Of a stretch of 64,000 bases of DNA, positions 45,862 to 56,362 are shown piece by piece. The notes under the pieces are model-generated. The model was given only the letters and a program-made list of their open reading frames with translations. It was not told the origin of the DNA and ran no database searches. This DNA is from Streptomyces sp. DHE7-1 (GTDB taxonomy: Bacteria; Actinomycetota; Actinomycetes; Streptomycetales; Streptomycetaceae): assembly GCA_016432725.1 (NCBI GenBank), contig JACJDG010000003.1, positions 3,720,001-3,784,000 of the forward strand, in the 5' to 3' direction. Within the stretch, counting starts at the first letter, position 1. Every line of letters begins with the position of its first letter. A program made the position numbers and the translations under genes.

Positions 45862-46683
45862 ATGGGACTGACCGCGAGGATCCGTACCCGGGACGGATGG
45901 GCCGTGTCGCACGCGGTCGTCACGATGACCGACACGACCGGGACGCAGGTGCTGCGGGCCGAGGCGGACACCGAGGGTGCCGTACGGGACGTCACCGAGC
46001 TGGCGCCGGGGGCGTACACGGTGATCGTGACCGCCGTCGGCTACGCGCCCGCCGCCGCCAGCGCCATCGTCACCGCGAGCGGACGGGCCGAGGTCGGCAC
46101 CGTCACGCTGGCCCGGCAGGGCGGCACCGAGCTGCCGCCGCCCGGACCGTGGACCATCGACCCGGCGCACTCCTCCGTCGCCGCCGTCGCCCAGCACCTG
46201 GGGATCTCCAGTGTGCACGGCAGGTTCACCGAGTTCGGCGGGACCATCGAGATCGCCCCGGACGACGTCACCAAGTCCCGCGTCGAGGCGGTGATCCGGG
46301 CCGCGTCCGTCGACACGGGCAACGGCATGCGGGACACGCACCTGCGGTCCGCGGACTTCCTCGACGTCGAGCGGCACCCGGAGATCACCTACCGCTCCAC
46401 GGGCGTGACGGTGGCCGGTCCGGACCGCTGGACCGTGCACGGCGAGCTGTCGATGCACGGCGTGGTGCGGCCGGTCGACCTGGACCTGGCCTACCTCGGC
46501 ACCGGCGCCGACCCGTGGGGCGGCACCAGGGCGGCCTTCCGGGCGACCGCCGAACTGCACCGTGAGGACTTCGCGATGAACTACAACCAGGTCCTCCAGG
46601 CGGGCATCGCCGCCATCGGCACGACCCTCAAGGTCGAGCTGGACATCCAGGCGGTCCAGGGCGGGGCACTGCCCGCCGCCTGA
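45862..46683 (+). CDS. YceI family protein with N-terminal carboxypeptidase-regulatory-like domain
   Basis: A 273-residue protein without a signal peptide. Residues 1-85 form one carboxypeptidase-regulatory-like unit (ARIRTRDGWAVSHAVVTMTD; LAPGAYTVIVTAVGYAPAAA), similar to the units ending the upstream transporter. Residues 95-270 are YceI: WTIDPAHSSVAAVAQHLGIS, VHGRFTEFGGTIEI, DTHLRSADFLDVERHPEITY and LSMHGVVRPVDLDLAYLG. YceI proteins are lipocalin-like binders of isoprenoids. Same strand as marR-MFS, about 100 bases later, so a functional link is plausible. Confidence 0.9.
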   Translation: MGLTARIRTRDGWAVSHAVVTMTDTTGTQVLRAEADTEGAVRDVTELAPGAYTVIVTAVGYAPAAASAIVTASGRAEVGTVTLARQGGTELPPPGPWTIDPAHSSVAAVAQHLGISSVHGRFTEFGGTIEIAPDDVTKSRVEAVIRAASVDTGNGMRDTHLRSADFLDVERHPEITYRSTGVTVAGPDRWTVHGELSMHGVVRPVDLDLAYLGTGADPWGGTRAAFRATAELHREDFAMNYNQVLQAGIAAIGTTLKVELDIQAVQGGALPAA

Positions 46684-46762
46684 CCGCGACGGCCGACGGC
46701 CCGCCGCCACTTCGCGAGTGGTGGCGGGCCGTCGTCGTCGCCGGGCTCGGCGGCCGGCGGGC

Positions 46763-47467
46763 TCAGTTGTCGGTGGCGCCGACGATGCGCCGGGCCAGGT
46801 CCCGCAGTTTGACGTTCTCCCGCTGGGAGGCGCGGACCAGGCTCTCGAAGGCCGCCGTGGCGTCGATGTCGAGGCGCTCCATCAGGACCCCGGTGGCCTG
46901 GCCGATCAGGTCCCTGGTGTGCATGGCCTCGGTGAGCTGCTCCTGGACGGTCACCGAGTTCAGGGCGAGGCTGACGTGCGCGGTGAACAGACGGCCGAGG
47001 CGGGCGGTGGTGTCGTCGAAGGCGCGCGGCTTGCCCGAGTAGGCGGTGAGCACGGTGAGCCGGCGCCGGTCGGCGCGCAGCCGCAGCGACAGCACCGAGC
47101 GCAGCCCGAGGTCGGGCAGCGGTCCCGCCTCGGTCCCGGCGTCGTCGGGCAGCCGGACCACCGGCGAGGTCCACAGCTCTTCCCAGTGCGGCAGCTCCGG
47201 GACCTCGGCGTCCCGCACGATGTCGTCGGTCCAGGCGACCGTACGGCGGCCCTCGCCCCGGTCGATCTCCAGGACGCCGGCGTGCTCGGCGCCGGGCAGC
47301 AGCTCCACGGCCAGCCGGACGGCGGCGTGCAGCGTGGCCTGCGGAGTGGTGGTCTCGTGCAGCTGACGAGCCGCCAGCGTGAGCGCCTCCGCCAGCTCCA
47401 GGCCGGCCGGAGAACGGGTCACGTCGAAAAAGTCAGGGGAAGCCACCACGAACCTCTCGGGTGTCAC
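46763..47467 (-). CDS. GAF and ANTAR domain protein
   Basis: About 234 residues from a GTG at 47465-47467 (alternatives are an ATG at 47521 or GTGs at 47446/47449 after GAGAGG). A GAF-like sensor domain (LAEALTLAARQLHETTTPQA; LLPGAEHAGVLEIDRGEGRR) is followed by a C-terminal ANTAR three-helix RNA-binding domain (TRDLIGQATGVLMERLDIDA; NVKLRDLARRIV). ANTAR proteins prevent transcription termination at dual-hexaloop leaders. No partner kinase or target leader is obvious nearby. Confidence 0.87.
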   Translation of the reverse strand: MTPERFVVASPDFFDVTRSPAGLELAEALTLAARQLHETTTPQATLHAAVRLAVELLPGAEHAGVLEIDRGEGRRTVAWTDDIVRDAEVPELPHWEELWTSPVVRLPDDAGTEAGPLPDLGLRSVLSLRLRADRRRLTVLTAYSGKPRAFDDTTARLGRLFTAHVSLALNSVTVQEQLTEAMHTRDLIGQATGVLMERLDIDATAAFESLVRASQRENVKLRDLARRIVGATDN

Positions 47468-47627
47468 GGCCTTACGGCCATGCTCAGGAGAGCTCCGCAG
47501 CACATTCCTGACTGCGAGCACACGACATCTGCACTTTAGCTGCTCCGTTGCGGTGAAGTGACGCCTGGATGATCCTGTGCCCGACAGGGTCAGGCTGACC
47601 GGGCCCCGCTCGCCCTAGGCTGCGTCC

Positions 47628-48098
47628 ATGGCACCGAACATCGCGACGAACACCCATGTATCGCAGGCCGAACTGCTGGACTTCGTACGCCCCAGGCACC
47701 GCGCCGTCCTGCTCACCCGCCGGACCGACGGCAGCCCCCAGGGTTCCCCGCTCACCTGCGGGGTGGACGACTCGGGCCGGATCGTGGCCTCCACCTATCC
47801 GGAGCGCGCCAAGACCCGCAACGCCAGGCGGGACGCCCGGGTCAGCCTGATCGTCCTCAGCGACGACTGGAACGGGCCCTGGGTCCAGATCGACGGCACG
47901 GCCGAGGTCATCGACGCTCCCGACTCGGTGGAGCCCCTGGTCGAGTACTACCGCAACATCGCCGGTGAGCACCCGGACTGGGACGAGTACCGCGAGGCGA
48001 TGCGCAAGCAGGGCAAGTCGATCATCCGGGTGACGCCGGAGCGCTGGGGCCCGGTGGCGACCGGCGGATTCCCGGCGCGGCTGGCGGAGGACGACTAG
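47628..48098 (+). CDS. PPOX-class F420-dependent oxidoreductase
   Basis: A 156-residue split-barrel flavin/F420-binding protein. VSQAELLDFVRPRHRAVLLT, RTDGSPQGSPLTCGVDDSGR, IVASTYPERAKTRNARRDAR and GPWVQIDGTAEVIDAPDSVE follow the PPOX/F420 pattern. The Thr/Tyr-Pro-x-x-x-K-x-R-N segment would contact cofactor phosphate. The family name comes from pyridoxine oxidase homology; the substrate is unknown. Intact and apparently monocistronic. Confidence 0.88.
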   Translation: MAPNIATNTHVSQAELLDFVRPRHRAVLLTRRTDGSPQGSPLTCGVDDSGRIVASTYPERAKTRNARRDARVSLIVLSDDWNGPWVQIDGTAEVIDAPDSVEPLVEYYRNIAGEHPDWDEYREAMRKQGKSIIRVTPERWGPVATGGFPARLAEDD

Positions 48099-48176
48099 GG
48101 GGCGTCTCCGGCCCGTCGGCGGCGGGCCGGCCCGGTCTCCCGGCACGGCTCCGGGACGGCGGCCGGCCGGTCGCGG

Positions 48177-48935
48177 TCAGCCCCTGGCGACCATCGCCTC
48201 GATGCCGGCGATCAGCAGGTCCAGCGCGAACCGGAAGTCCCGGTCCATCATCTCGCCGACCGTGTCGCCGCCCCGGGCCGCCATCAGTTCCCGGGACTCC
48301 CGGAACATCTCGGCGGTCCCGGGGTCCTCGGCGACCAGACTCAGGGCCTGGCGGTAGTACTCGTCCGCGGTCAGCCCGGTGTCCGCCGTCCGGGCGAGGA
48401 AGTGGGCCTCGACCGTGCCGTAGCCGTAGACGAACTGGAAGACGGCCGAGATGGCGCCGGTGACGCCGTGCGCGGGCAGTCCGGCGCGGCGGACGACACG
48501 CTGGACGACGCGGGAGAACGCCAGCGCGTTGGGGCCGATGTTGAGGTAGCGCCCGGCCAGGGGCGAAAGCCAGGCGTGGCGCACCAGCAGAGCCCGGTAC
48601 TCGCCGGCCAGCGCCCGCAGTTGCTCCCGCCAGTCGGCGCCGCCGTCCTCGGGGTCCGGCAGTCCGAGTTCGCCGTAGGCGGCGTCGAGGGCGAGTTCGA
48701 GGAGATCGTCCTTGGTGTCCACGTACCAGTACAGGGACATAGCGGTGACGTTCAGCTCGGCGGCCAGCCGCCGCATGGAGAACTTCGCCAGGCCCTCGGC
48801 GTCCAGCAGCCGCACGCTGACCGCGGTGATCCGCTCCCGGTCCAGGCCCGAAGGCTGGCCGCCGCGTCCACCGCGCCGATCCCCCGCCGCCAGCCAGACA
48901 CTGCCCCGCGCCGACCCGTCACCGGTCCTGGCCAC
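48177..48935 (-). CDS. TetR family regulator with TetR_C-type ligand domain
   Basis: A 252-residue protein. The DNA-binding helix-turn-helix is LDRERITAVSVRLLDAEGLA through FSMRRLAAELNVTAMSLYWY. The C-terminal domain (YRALLVRHAWLSPLAGRYLN; AGLPAHGVTGAISAVFQFVY) resembles that of tetracycline-type TetR regulators. A Gly/Arg-rich N-terminal extension precedes the HTH. No divergent efflux gene is adjacent, so its target is unclear. About 235 bases of non-coding sequence lie upstream. Confidence 0.9.
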   Translation of the reverse strand: MARTGDGSARGSVWLAAGDRRGGRGGQPSGLDRERITAVSVRLLDAEGLAKFSMRRLAAELNVTAMSLYWYVDTKDDLLELALDAAYGELGLPDPEDGGADWREQLRALAGEYRALLVRHAWLSPLAGRYLNIGPNALAFSRVVQRVVRRAGLPAHGVTGAISAVFQFVYGYGTVEAHFLARTADTGLTADEYYRQALSLVAEDPGTAEMFRESRELMAARGGDTVGEMMDRDFRFALDLLIAGIEAMVARG

Positions 48936-49171
48936 CGACGCACCTCTCTCGAACTCCGGTCACCGCCCGGACACGGGGCGCGCGGCCGTGTCGGTACGGG
49001 GCTCCGCCGCCTGGGCGCGGCCGACCGCACACCGCCCGCAGCGGCACGCATACCCAGGGCCGACGGCTCTTAGGCGGTCCGTGCGGGAGCCGACCCGACC
49101 GGGGGAGAAGGACGTGCCGTGCACCGCGCGGCCGGGGCCCCGCGGTGCACGACGTCGCCGGCCGTTCTTCG

Positions 49172-51383
49172 TCAGGCGCTCTTCGTCAGGTCGTAGAAGG
49201 TGGCCGAACCGACCGTCACCTTCTTGAAGTTGCTCTGCACCCACGAGCTGATCCCGGACGCCGAACCGCTGCCGTCGCCGCCCATGCCGCCGCCCATGCC
49301 GCCGCCGGCGATGAAGTAGTGGATCTTCCCTTCGGCCACGTACTTCTTGAACCGGGCCAGGGACGGGGACGGGTCGGTGCCGTTGAAGCCGCCGATCGCC
49401 ATCACCGGCTCGCCGGTGGCGAGCTGGTAGCTCGCGGCGTTCTGGGAGCCGATGGAGGCGGCGACCCAGGTGTAGCGGCCCGCGTCCGTCTCCAGCAGCT
49501 TCCTGGCCGCCGAGCCGACCTGCGCCCCGTCCAGCAGACCGCCGGCGCCACCGCCGCCCGCGCGGCCGCCCTCGCCCGTGGCGCCACCGCCCGGGAAGCC
49601 GTTCCCGTTCGGCCGGCCCTGGCCCTGGCCCTGGGTGCCGCCGTTCCGGCCCGGCATGCCCCGCCGGGGAAGCCCTGGCCCTGGCCCGGCTGGTTCCCGT
49701 TCCCGTTCGGGCCGCCCTGCTGGTTCCGCGGGTTCTGCTGGTTCTGGCCCGGCATCCCGCCGCCGAAGCCGCCCGGCATGCCGCCGCCGTCGCCGCCGCC
49801 CGGGCGGCCGCCGCCGAAGCCCATCATGCTCGCGCCCGCCGGGCCGGCCGTCGGGATGGAGCCGGTGTGCGCCGAGTCCACCGTGCTGAGGGTGTACGCG
49901 GCCGGGCCGGCCAGCGCGGCCACCAGGCCCAGCGCCGCCGAGGCGAGCGCCAGTCGCCGGGGGATCCGCCCGGCGAAGACGAGTCCGAACGCGGCCGTGG
50001 GGCCACCGACCAGCACCAGCCACCGCAGCCACGGCAGGTAGTCGGAGGTGCGGTCGAGCAGGACGTAGCCCCACGCGGCCGCGGCCACCACGGCGGCTGC
50101 CAGCGTGATCGACGCCCAGGTCTCCCGGCGCCGCTCCCACAGCAGCCCGGCGCCCATGCCGGTGACGGCGGCGACGTAGGGGGCGAGGGCCACCGTGTAG
50201 TACTGGTGGAAGATGCCCGCCATGAAGCTGAAGACCGCCATGGTCATGAGCAGCGAGCCGCCCCACACCAGGAACGAGGCGCGCGTGAGCGACGTCCGGC
50301 GGGCGCCGCGGGTGGCCCACAGGCCGGCGACGAGCAGGATCAGGGCGGCCGGGATCAGCCAGGAGATCTGGCCGCCGATCTCGGAGTCGAACATCCGGTT
50401 CCAGCCGGTCTCCCCCCACTGGCCGGAGCCGCCCGCGCCGCGACCGCCGCCGACGCTGCCGGTCTCGTCGCCGCTGATCCGGCCGAGGCCGTTGTAGCCG
50501 AAGGTCAGCTCGAGGAAGCTGTTGTTCTGCGAACCGCCGATGTAGGGGCGGGAGGAGGCCGGCCACAGCTCGACGATCGCGACCCACCAGCCGCCCGCCA
50601 CCACGAGTGCGAGGGTCGCCAGGGCCAGTTGCCCCAGCCGCCTGCGCAGCCGGACCGGGCCGCAGACGGCGTAGACGACCGCCAGGGGCGGCAGGACCAG
50701 GAACGCCTGCAGGGTCTTGGCGAGGAAGGCGAAGCCGATCGCTACGCCCGCCCACACCAGCCACCGGGTCCGCCCGTCCTCCACCGCGCGGACGACGAAC
50801 CAGCAGGCCAGCGACATCAGCAGGGCCAGCATCGCGTCCGGGTTGTTGAACCGGAACATCAGCGCGGCGACCGGGGTGAGCGCGAGCACCGCGCCCGCGA
50901 CCAGACCGGCGGCGGGGCCGAACCGGCGCCGTACCGCGGCGTGCACGACCGCCACCGTGCCGACGCCCATGAGCACCTGGGGGGTGAGGATCGCCCACGA
51001 GTTCAGGCCGAAGATCCGCACCGACAGCTCCATCGGCCACATGAAGGCCGAGGGCTTGTCCACGGTGATGGCGTTGCCCGCGTCCAGCGAGCCGAAGAAG
51101 AACGCCTTCCAGGACCTGCTGCCCGCCTGCACGGCCGCCGAGTAGAAGGAGTTGGCGTAGCCGGAGGCGCTCAGGCCCACAGGTAGGTGACGAGGGTGAG
51201 GGCCAGCAGGCCGAGGAGGGCCGGCCGCGCCCAGCGCGGGTCCTCGGGGCGGCCGCGCCACACCCCGGACCCGAAGGGCCGGCGGGGCTCGGCCGCCTCC
51301 GGGGCCGGCGGGGGAGCCGCAGTAGGCGGACCCCAGGCGGCGGGGGCGCCCTGCTCGGCGGGCTGTTCGAAGTGCGTGGTCAT
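49172..51383 (-). CDS. GT39/ArnT-type membrane glycosyltransferase (two frameshifts)
   Basis: From ATG 51381-51383 the product of about 736 residues has an N-terminal P/A-rich tail, then a polytopic C-type glycosyltransferase. It shows GLSASGYANSFYSAAVQAGS, FFFGSLDAGNAITVDKPS (with the acidic loop-1 motif), about 11 helices, and GGSQNNSFLELTFGYNGLGR. A Gly/Asn/Gln-rich linker leads to a C-terminal extracellular domain (GRYTWVAASIGSQNAASYQL; KKVTVGSATFYDLTKSA). Frames break at CCC 51176-51178 and CCCC 49659-49662. It would transfer sugars from polyprenyl-phosphate donors at the outer membrane face. Last gene of the RR-HK-GT2-GT39 operon. Confidence 0.85.
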
Positions 51384-52917
51384 CGGGGGTCCCCGGGTCG
51401 GTGTCGTGAGGGCGCACCGGCTGCAGCGGCAGGGTGCCGTCCCTCCAGGAGCCGTCCGCGGCTTCACCGGCGCGGACCTGGGCGGTGGTCTGGTACGGGC
51501 CGTACGGCAGCGGGCGGCGCGGGAGCGGCCCCTCCGCCCGGTACGGCGCGGGCGTGGTGCGGGCCGGCGCGGACGGGGTGGCGTACGTCGGCGAGGACGC
51601 CGTGGCGTGGGCCGGCGCGGACGGGGTGTACGCGGGCGGGGTGTGCGAGGCGGCCACGGTGGAGACCGGCTCCTCTCCGGGGCGGTCCGGGAAGACCCAG
51701 GCCCGGAAGAGCAGGAAGCGCAGCACGGTCGCCGCGAGGTTGGCGGCGATGAGCACCGCCAGCTCGGTGGAGTGCGCGGGGCTGCCGCCGGCCGCGTCCA
51801 GGGCGGCCAGGGAGCCGCTGGTCAGGGCGAGTCCGATGCCGAAGACGACCAGCCCCTGCGCCTGGTGCCGGACCGCACCGCCCCGGCCGCGCACCCCGAA
51901 CGTCAGCCGGCGGTTGGCGGCCGTGTTGGCGACCGCCGAGACCAGCAGCGCGAGCGCGTTGGCGACCTGCGAGCCGGAGAACTGCCGGAAGACGCTGTAC
52001 AGCAGCAGGTAGAACAGCGTGGACAGGCCGCCGACCACGCAGAACCCGACGAGCTGGCGGGCGAGACCGCGGGGCACGTCCTGGATCTCACGGTCGCGCG
52101 GGTCGTCCCCGAAAGGCCGGGTGAGCCGGTCCAGCGGCAGCGAACCGGTGGCCAGCGCCCGCCCGATGCGCCACACGCCCTTGAGGTCGTCGGTGGCGGT
52201 GCGCACGATGTGCACGGTCGAGTCGGGGTCGTCGACCCAGTCGACCGGCACCTCGTGGATCCGCAGCCCGGCCCGCTCGGCGAGCACCAGCATCTCGGTG
52301 TCGAAGAACCAGCCGGTGTCCTCCACCAGCGGCAGCAGCACCTGTGCCACGTCTCGCCGGATGGCCTTGAACCCGCACTGCGCGTCCGAGAACCGGGCCT
52401 GCAGCGAGCCGCGCAGGATCAGGTTGTAGGCCCTGCTGACGAACTCCCGCTTGGGGCCCCGCACGACCCGTGAGGCAGGGGCGAGCCGGGAGCCGATCGC
52501 GAGGTCGGAGTGGCCCGAGATCAGCGGTGCCACCAGCGGCAGCAGGGCGTTGAGGTCCGTGGACAGATCGACGTCCATGTACGCGAGGACCGGTGCCTCG
52601 GACGCGGACCACACCGTCCGCAGGGCGCGGCCGCGGCCCTTCTGCTCCAGCCGGAACGCGGTGACCCCGGGAAGCCGCGCCGCCAGCCGCGCGGCCACCC
52701 GCGGGGTGCCGTCCGTGGAGGCGTTGTCGGCGACGGTGATGCGGAAGGCGTAGGGGAAGGTGCGCGCGAGGTGCTCGTGCAGTCTGCGCACGCACGGCTC
52801 GAGGTCCTTCTCCTCGTTGTAGACGGGAATCACTACGTCCAGGACAGGCGTACCGGCGTTTCCGGCCGGGAGGTGCTCCCGCGCCGGCAGGGTGCCGGGA
52901 GAAGGGTCGGTTCGCAT
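51380..52917 (-). CDS. Glycosyltransferase family 2 / GtrA fusion (end of gene frameshifted)
   Basis: The GT2 domain (VLDVVIPVYNEEKDLEPCVR; AYMDVDLSTDLNALLPLV with DxD; FSDAQCGFKAIRRD) spans residues about 25-260. A GtrA-type four-helix domain (LVGFCVVGGLSTLFYLLLYS; VANALALLVSAVANTAANRR) follows to about 420, and then an A/T/P-rich tail. This resembles DPM1-like makers of polyprenyl-phosphate sugars with their flippase partner. The expected stop TGA at 51380-51382 overlaps the next ATG; it comes into frame if one base is added to the GGGGG run at 51385-51389, otherwise the frame reads on. Start ATG at 52915-52917, 14 bases after the kinase stop. Confidence 0.87.
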
Positions 52918-52931
52918 GGCACCGACTCTGC

Positions 52932-54545
52932 TCAGGCGCCCTGTTCCACCCATGTGGTGGCACTGTGCTGTGCCTGTGAGTGCGATTCCCGGTCCGTCCC
53001 GGGTCCGGGCACACGTCGGTGGGGCCGAGCGCGGGCAGGTGCACGGTGAAGACGGTCCGCCCCGGCACGCTGTCCACGGTCACGGCGCCGCCGTGCGCGG
53101 CCGCGACGGCCCGCACGATGGCGAGCCCCAGACCGGTGGACCCGGTGGCCCGTGAGCGGGCGGAGTCCCCGCGGGCGAACCGCTCGAAGACGTGCGGCAG
53201 CAGCTGGGGCGGGATGCCCGGCCCGTCGTCCTCGACGTCGACGCACGTCCACGCCCCGCGCCGCTGCACGCGCGCGGTGACGGTCGTCCCGGCGGGGTGT
53301 GGTCGCGGGCGTTGCCCAGCAGGTTGACCAGCACCTGCTGCAGGCGGGCCGCGTCCGCGGACACCGGGGCCGGCGCGTCGGGCAGGTCGAGCCGCCAGTC
53401 GTGGTCCAGGCCGGCCGCGCGGGCGTCGCTGACGGTGTCGACGACGAGCGGCACGAGATCGGTCCGACCGAACCGCAGCGGACGTCCCGCGTCGAGCCGG
53501 GCGAGCAGGAGGAGGTCCTCGACGAGGAAGGTCATCCGCCCGGCCTCGGACTCGATACGGCCGAGGGCGTGCCGGGTGTCGGGGCCGACCTCCTCGCGGC
53601 CGCGCCGTGTGAGCTCGGCGTAGCCGCGGATGGAGGCGAGCGGGGTGCGCAGTTCGTGGCTGGCGTCGGCGACGAACTGCCGTACCCGGGTCTCGCTCTG
53701 CTGTCGGGCGTGCAGCGCGCCGTGCACATGGTCGAGCAGGCGGTTGAGCGCGGCGCCCACCTGGCCGACCTCGCTGTGCGGGTCGCACTCCGAGTCGGGC
53801 ACCCGCTCGCTCAGGTTCACCTCGCCCGTGTGCAGGCGCAGTTCGGACACCCGGGTGGCGGTGGCGGCGACCTTGCGCAGCGGCCGGGTGGCGACGCCGA
53901 CGAGCGCGTAGCCGGCGATGACGGCCGCGACGAGGCCGGCCGCGGTGACACTGATCTCGACGAGGACCAGGGTGTCGATCGTGTTGTCGACCGTGGCCGT
54001 CGGCACGGCGACGTAGTAGGCGCCGTTGTCACCGGTCCGGTACTCGACCCGGTACTCGCCGAGGCCGGGCAGGTGGACGGTGTGCTGTCCCCCGTCCTCC
54101 CGCGGAACGGCCCGAAGGGCGGCGGTCTGCGCCGCGGTCAGCGGCTTCGCCTTCATCTCGTAGTCGCCGGCGGACTGCTCGCCGCGCCTGGCGTCGGTGA
54201 TCACACCGTTCTCGACCGCGGCCGCGACGGTGCCCTGCGGCTGCGGGCCCCGGGTGACGAAGTCGGTGAGGACCGGGGGATGCGTCCTGGGCTTCTGCCC
54301 GCCCGGCATGCCGCCCCGGGTGCCTCGCCCGGCGGGCCGAAGGAGCCGGACGCGCGTGCGGCGACCTCGTCGAGCTGGCCGTTGAGCTGGTCGTACAGAT
54401 GCGAGCGCAGCGCCAGCGTGGTGACGGTGCCGATCACCGAGCAGACCACGGCGATCAGCACCACCGACGCGACGACGAGCCGGGTCCGCAGGGTGCGCGG
54501 CTGTCCCGCCCGTCTCCGCGGACGCGGCCGTCGTCGTCCGCTCAT
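52932..54545 (-). CDS. Two-component sensor histidine kinase (three frameshifts)
   Basis: An OmpR-linked kinase of about 538 residues from ATG 54543-54545, overlapping the regulator stop (ATGA). A transmembrane helix (TRLVVASVVLIAVVCSVIGT) is followed by an extracellular sensor, a second helix (LVEISVTAAGLVAAVIAGYA) and HAMP (about 230-285). The HisKA box is FVADASHELRTPLASIRGYA. The HATPase has LQQVLVNLLGNARDHTP, EDDGPGIPPQLLPHVFERFA and STGLGLAIVRAVAAAHGG. Frames break at CCCC 54314-54317, GGGG 53294-53297 and CCC 52998-53000. After correction the protein ends SATTWVEQGA. It signals to the adjacent response regulator. Confidence 0.88.
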
Positions 54546-55282
54546 GACACGGCGGGTTTGATCAGGTAACCGGCTCCGCGGCGGGTGTGGATCATCGGTT
54601 CCCGGCCGGCGTCGATCTTCCGGCGCAGGTAGGAGATGTACAGCTCGACGACGTTGGCCTGCCCGCCGAAGTCGTACGACCACACGCGGTCCAGGATCTG
54701 CGCCTTGCTGAGCACGCGCCGCGGGTTGCGCATCAGGAAGCGCAGCAGCTCGAACTCGGTGGCGGTCAGGTGGATGTCGTCCCCGCCCCGCGACACCTCG
54801 TGGCTGTCCTCGTCCAGGGTCAGGTCACCGACGACGAGCACGGAGTCGGACCTCCGGTCGGTCGCGCCGGAGCGCCGGATCAGTCCGCGCAGCCGGGCCA
54901 CGACCTCCTCCAGGCTGAACGGCTTGGTGACGTAGTCGTCGCCGCCCGCGGTGAGCCCGGCGATCCGGTCCTCCACCGCGTCCTTGGCGGTCAGGAAGAG
55001 CACGGGCACGTCGGGGTGCTCGCGGCGCAGCCGCTGCAGGACGGCCAGCCCGTCCATGTCGGGCAGCATCATGTCCAGGACGACGGCGTCGGGCCGGAAC
55101 TCGCGGGCCGTCTGGACGGCACCCTGCCCGTCGCCCGCGCTCCTGATCTGCCAGCCCTCGTAGCGAAGAGCCATGCTCAGCAGTTCGGTGATCGACAGTT
55201 CGTCGTCCACCACAAGCACGCGGACGGGGCTCCCGTCCGGCCTCAGCAGTTCGGTGCGCCCCCGGGGCGAGGTCATGGTCAT
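54542..55282 (-). CDS. OmpR-family response regulator
   Basis: An intact 246-residue regulator. The receiver has VLVVDDELSITELLSMALRY, phosphoacceptor Asp in VVLDMMLPDMDGLAVLQ, the Thr in VLFLTAKDAVEDR and the Lys in DDYVTKPFSLEEVVA. The C-terminal winged helix has HLTATEFELLRFLMRNPRRV and VVELYISYLRRKIDAGREPM. ATG at 55280-55282 has CAGGG upstream. It heads an operon with its kinase and two glycosyltransferases, suggesting control of surface polysaccharide or protein glycosylation. Confidence 0.94.
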   Translation of the reverse strand: MTMTSPRGRTELLRPDGSPVRVLVVDDELSITELLSMALRYEGWQIRSAGDGQGAVQTAREFRPDAVVLDMMLPDMDGLAVLQRLRREHPDVPVLFLTAKDAVEDRIAGLTAGGDDYVTKPFSLEEVVARLRGLIRRSGATDRRSDSVLVVGDLTLDEDSHEVSRGGDDIHLTATEFELLRFLMRNPRRVLSKAQILDRVWSYDFGGQANVVELYISYLRRKIDAGREPMIHTRRGAGYLIKPAVS

Positions 55283-55400
55283 GGTGGACACCCTGTCGGG
55301 GCCCTCTGAGAAGACACTTTCCCCAGTCTGTGATTTTCCTGAGAAACACACAGGCGGTTCTCAGGAGACACCTGGGAACCGCCCGCCGCCGCCCGCGCCG

Positions 55401-56279
55401 TCAGAACAAGCCGTCCGGCTCCCTGGCGAACTCGCGCACTGGCAGGCTGAGTTCACCGGACTCCGACGACCGGGGAACCACCTCCCACCCGCTCATCAGC
55501 CGCGTGTCGAGGACGACGACCCCGCGCCGCCCGCCGACCGCCAGATGCAGATCGGGCCCGGCGGCCGCGACCAGCTCCCCGCCCACGGCCCCGCCCGGCA
55601 CCAGCTCCACGACATCCGCGGCGGCAGCGGCCGCCGCCGGGTCGAGGAGCCCGAACCGCTCCATGTGGTCCACCACCCGGCACCGCTCCCGGCCGAGCGA
55701 CTCCGGCCACCCGCCGAGCGCGACGGCCCGCGCGTGCAACTCCTCCACCTCGGCCGCTCGTTCGGCCGCCGTGCCGGGCAACGCCGCGCGCACGGCCCGC
55801 TTGTCGGCGTACGGGATCCGGTCCGGCACCCGGAGCGCGGCCCGCAGCAGTTCCTCGGTCCGCCGGGCGGCCATCAGCGGACCGGCACCCAGCCAGGTGA
55901 AACAGACGGCCCCCTGCTCGAGCAGCCGCGCCGGACCGCGCTCGACGGCCGTGATCCCGACCTTGACCATGCCGGGCCCGAACCAGGCCAGGTACACCCG
56001 GTACGGCCGCGGATCGTCGGCGAGCGTGTCGGCGGCCACCGAGTGCGCCCGGTCCAGCCGCGCGCACTCCTCGCACCGGGCCCCCTGCCGCGCCCCGGCA
56101 CCGCGGCCGTCACCGGACACGGGTTCCCCGGGCGCCGACGCACCGCCGCACGGCCCCTCCGGCACGGCGAAGGCGACCCTCTTCCCCCAGGACAGCCCGC
56201 TGCGCCGCCCCCCGTCCCAGACCAGCACGGGACCGTCCGCCGCCCACCGCAGCCCCGAACACCTCCACACGCGTCCCAT
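55401..56279 (-). CDS. DUF2797 family protein
   Basis: A 292-residue protein with the DUF2797 pattern. A Cys pair in ARCEECARLDRAHSVAADTL may bind zinc. The core YRVYLAWFGPGMVKVGITAV (a GIY-YIG-like core) is followed by ARLLEQGAVCFTWLGAGPLM and IPYADKRAVRAAL. The KVGIT segment and following Arg suggest a relative of GIY-YIG nucleases, but activity is unproven. Start ATG at 56277-56279. Intact; about 120 bases downstream is the response-regulator gene on the same strand. Confidence 0.8.
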   Translation of the reverse strand: MGRVWRCSGLRWAADGPVLVWDGGRRSGLSWGKRVAFAVPEGPCGGASAPGEPVSGDGRGAGARQGARCEECARLDRAHSVAADTLADDPRPYRVYLAWFGPGMVKVGITAVERGPARLLEQGAVCFTWLGAGPLMAARRTEELLRAALRVPDRIPYADKRAVRAALPGTAAERAAEVEELHARAVALGGWPESLGRERCRVVDHMERFGLLDPAAAAAAADVVELVPGGAVGGELVAAAGPDLHLAVGGRRGVVVLDTRLMSGWEVVPRSSESGELSLPVREFAREPDGLF

Positions 56280-56362
56280 CACCCGTGAGGGTAAGGGAGG
56301 CCACCGACAGTGCCCCGGGAGCCGCACGCCGGGCGCCAACGGCTCCCCCGCCGCAGGGGCGT

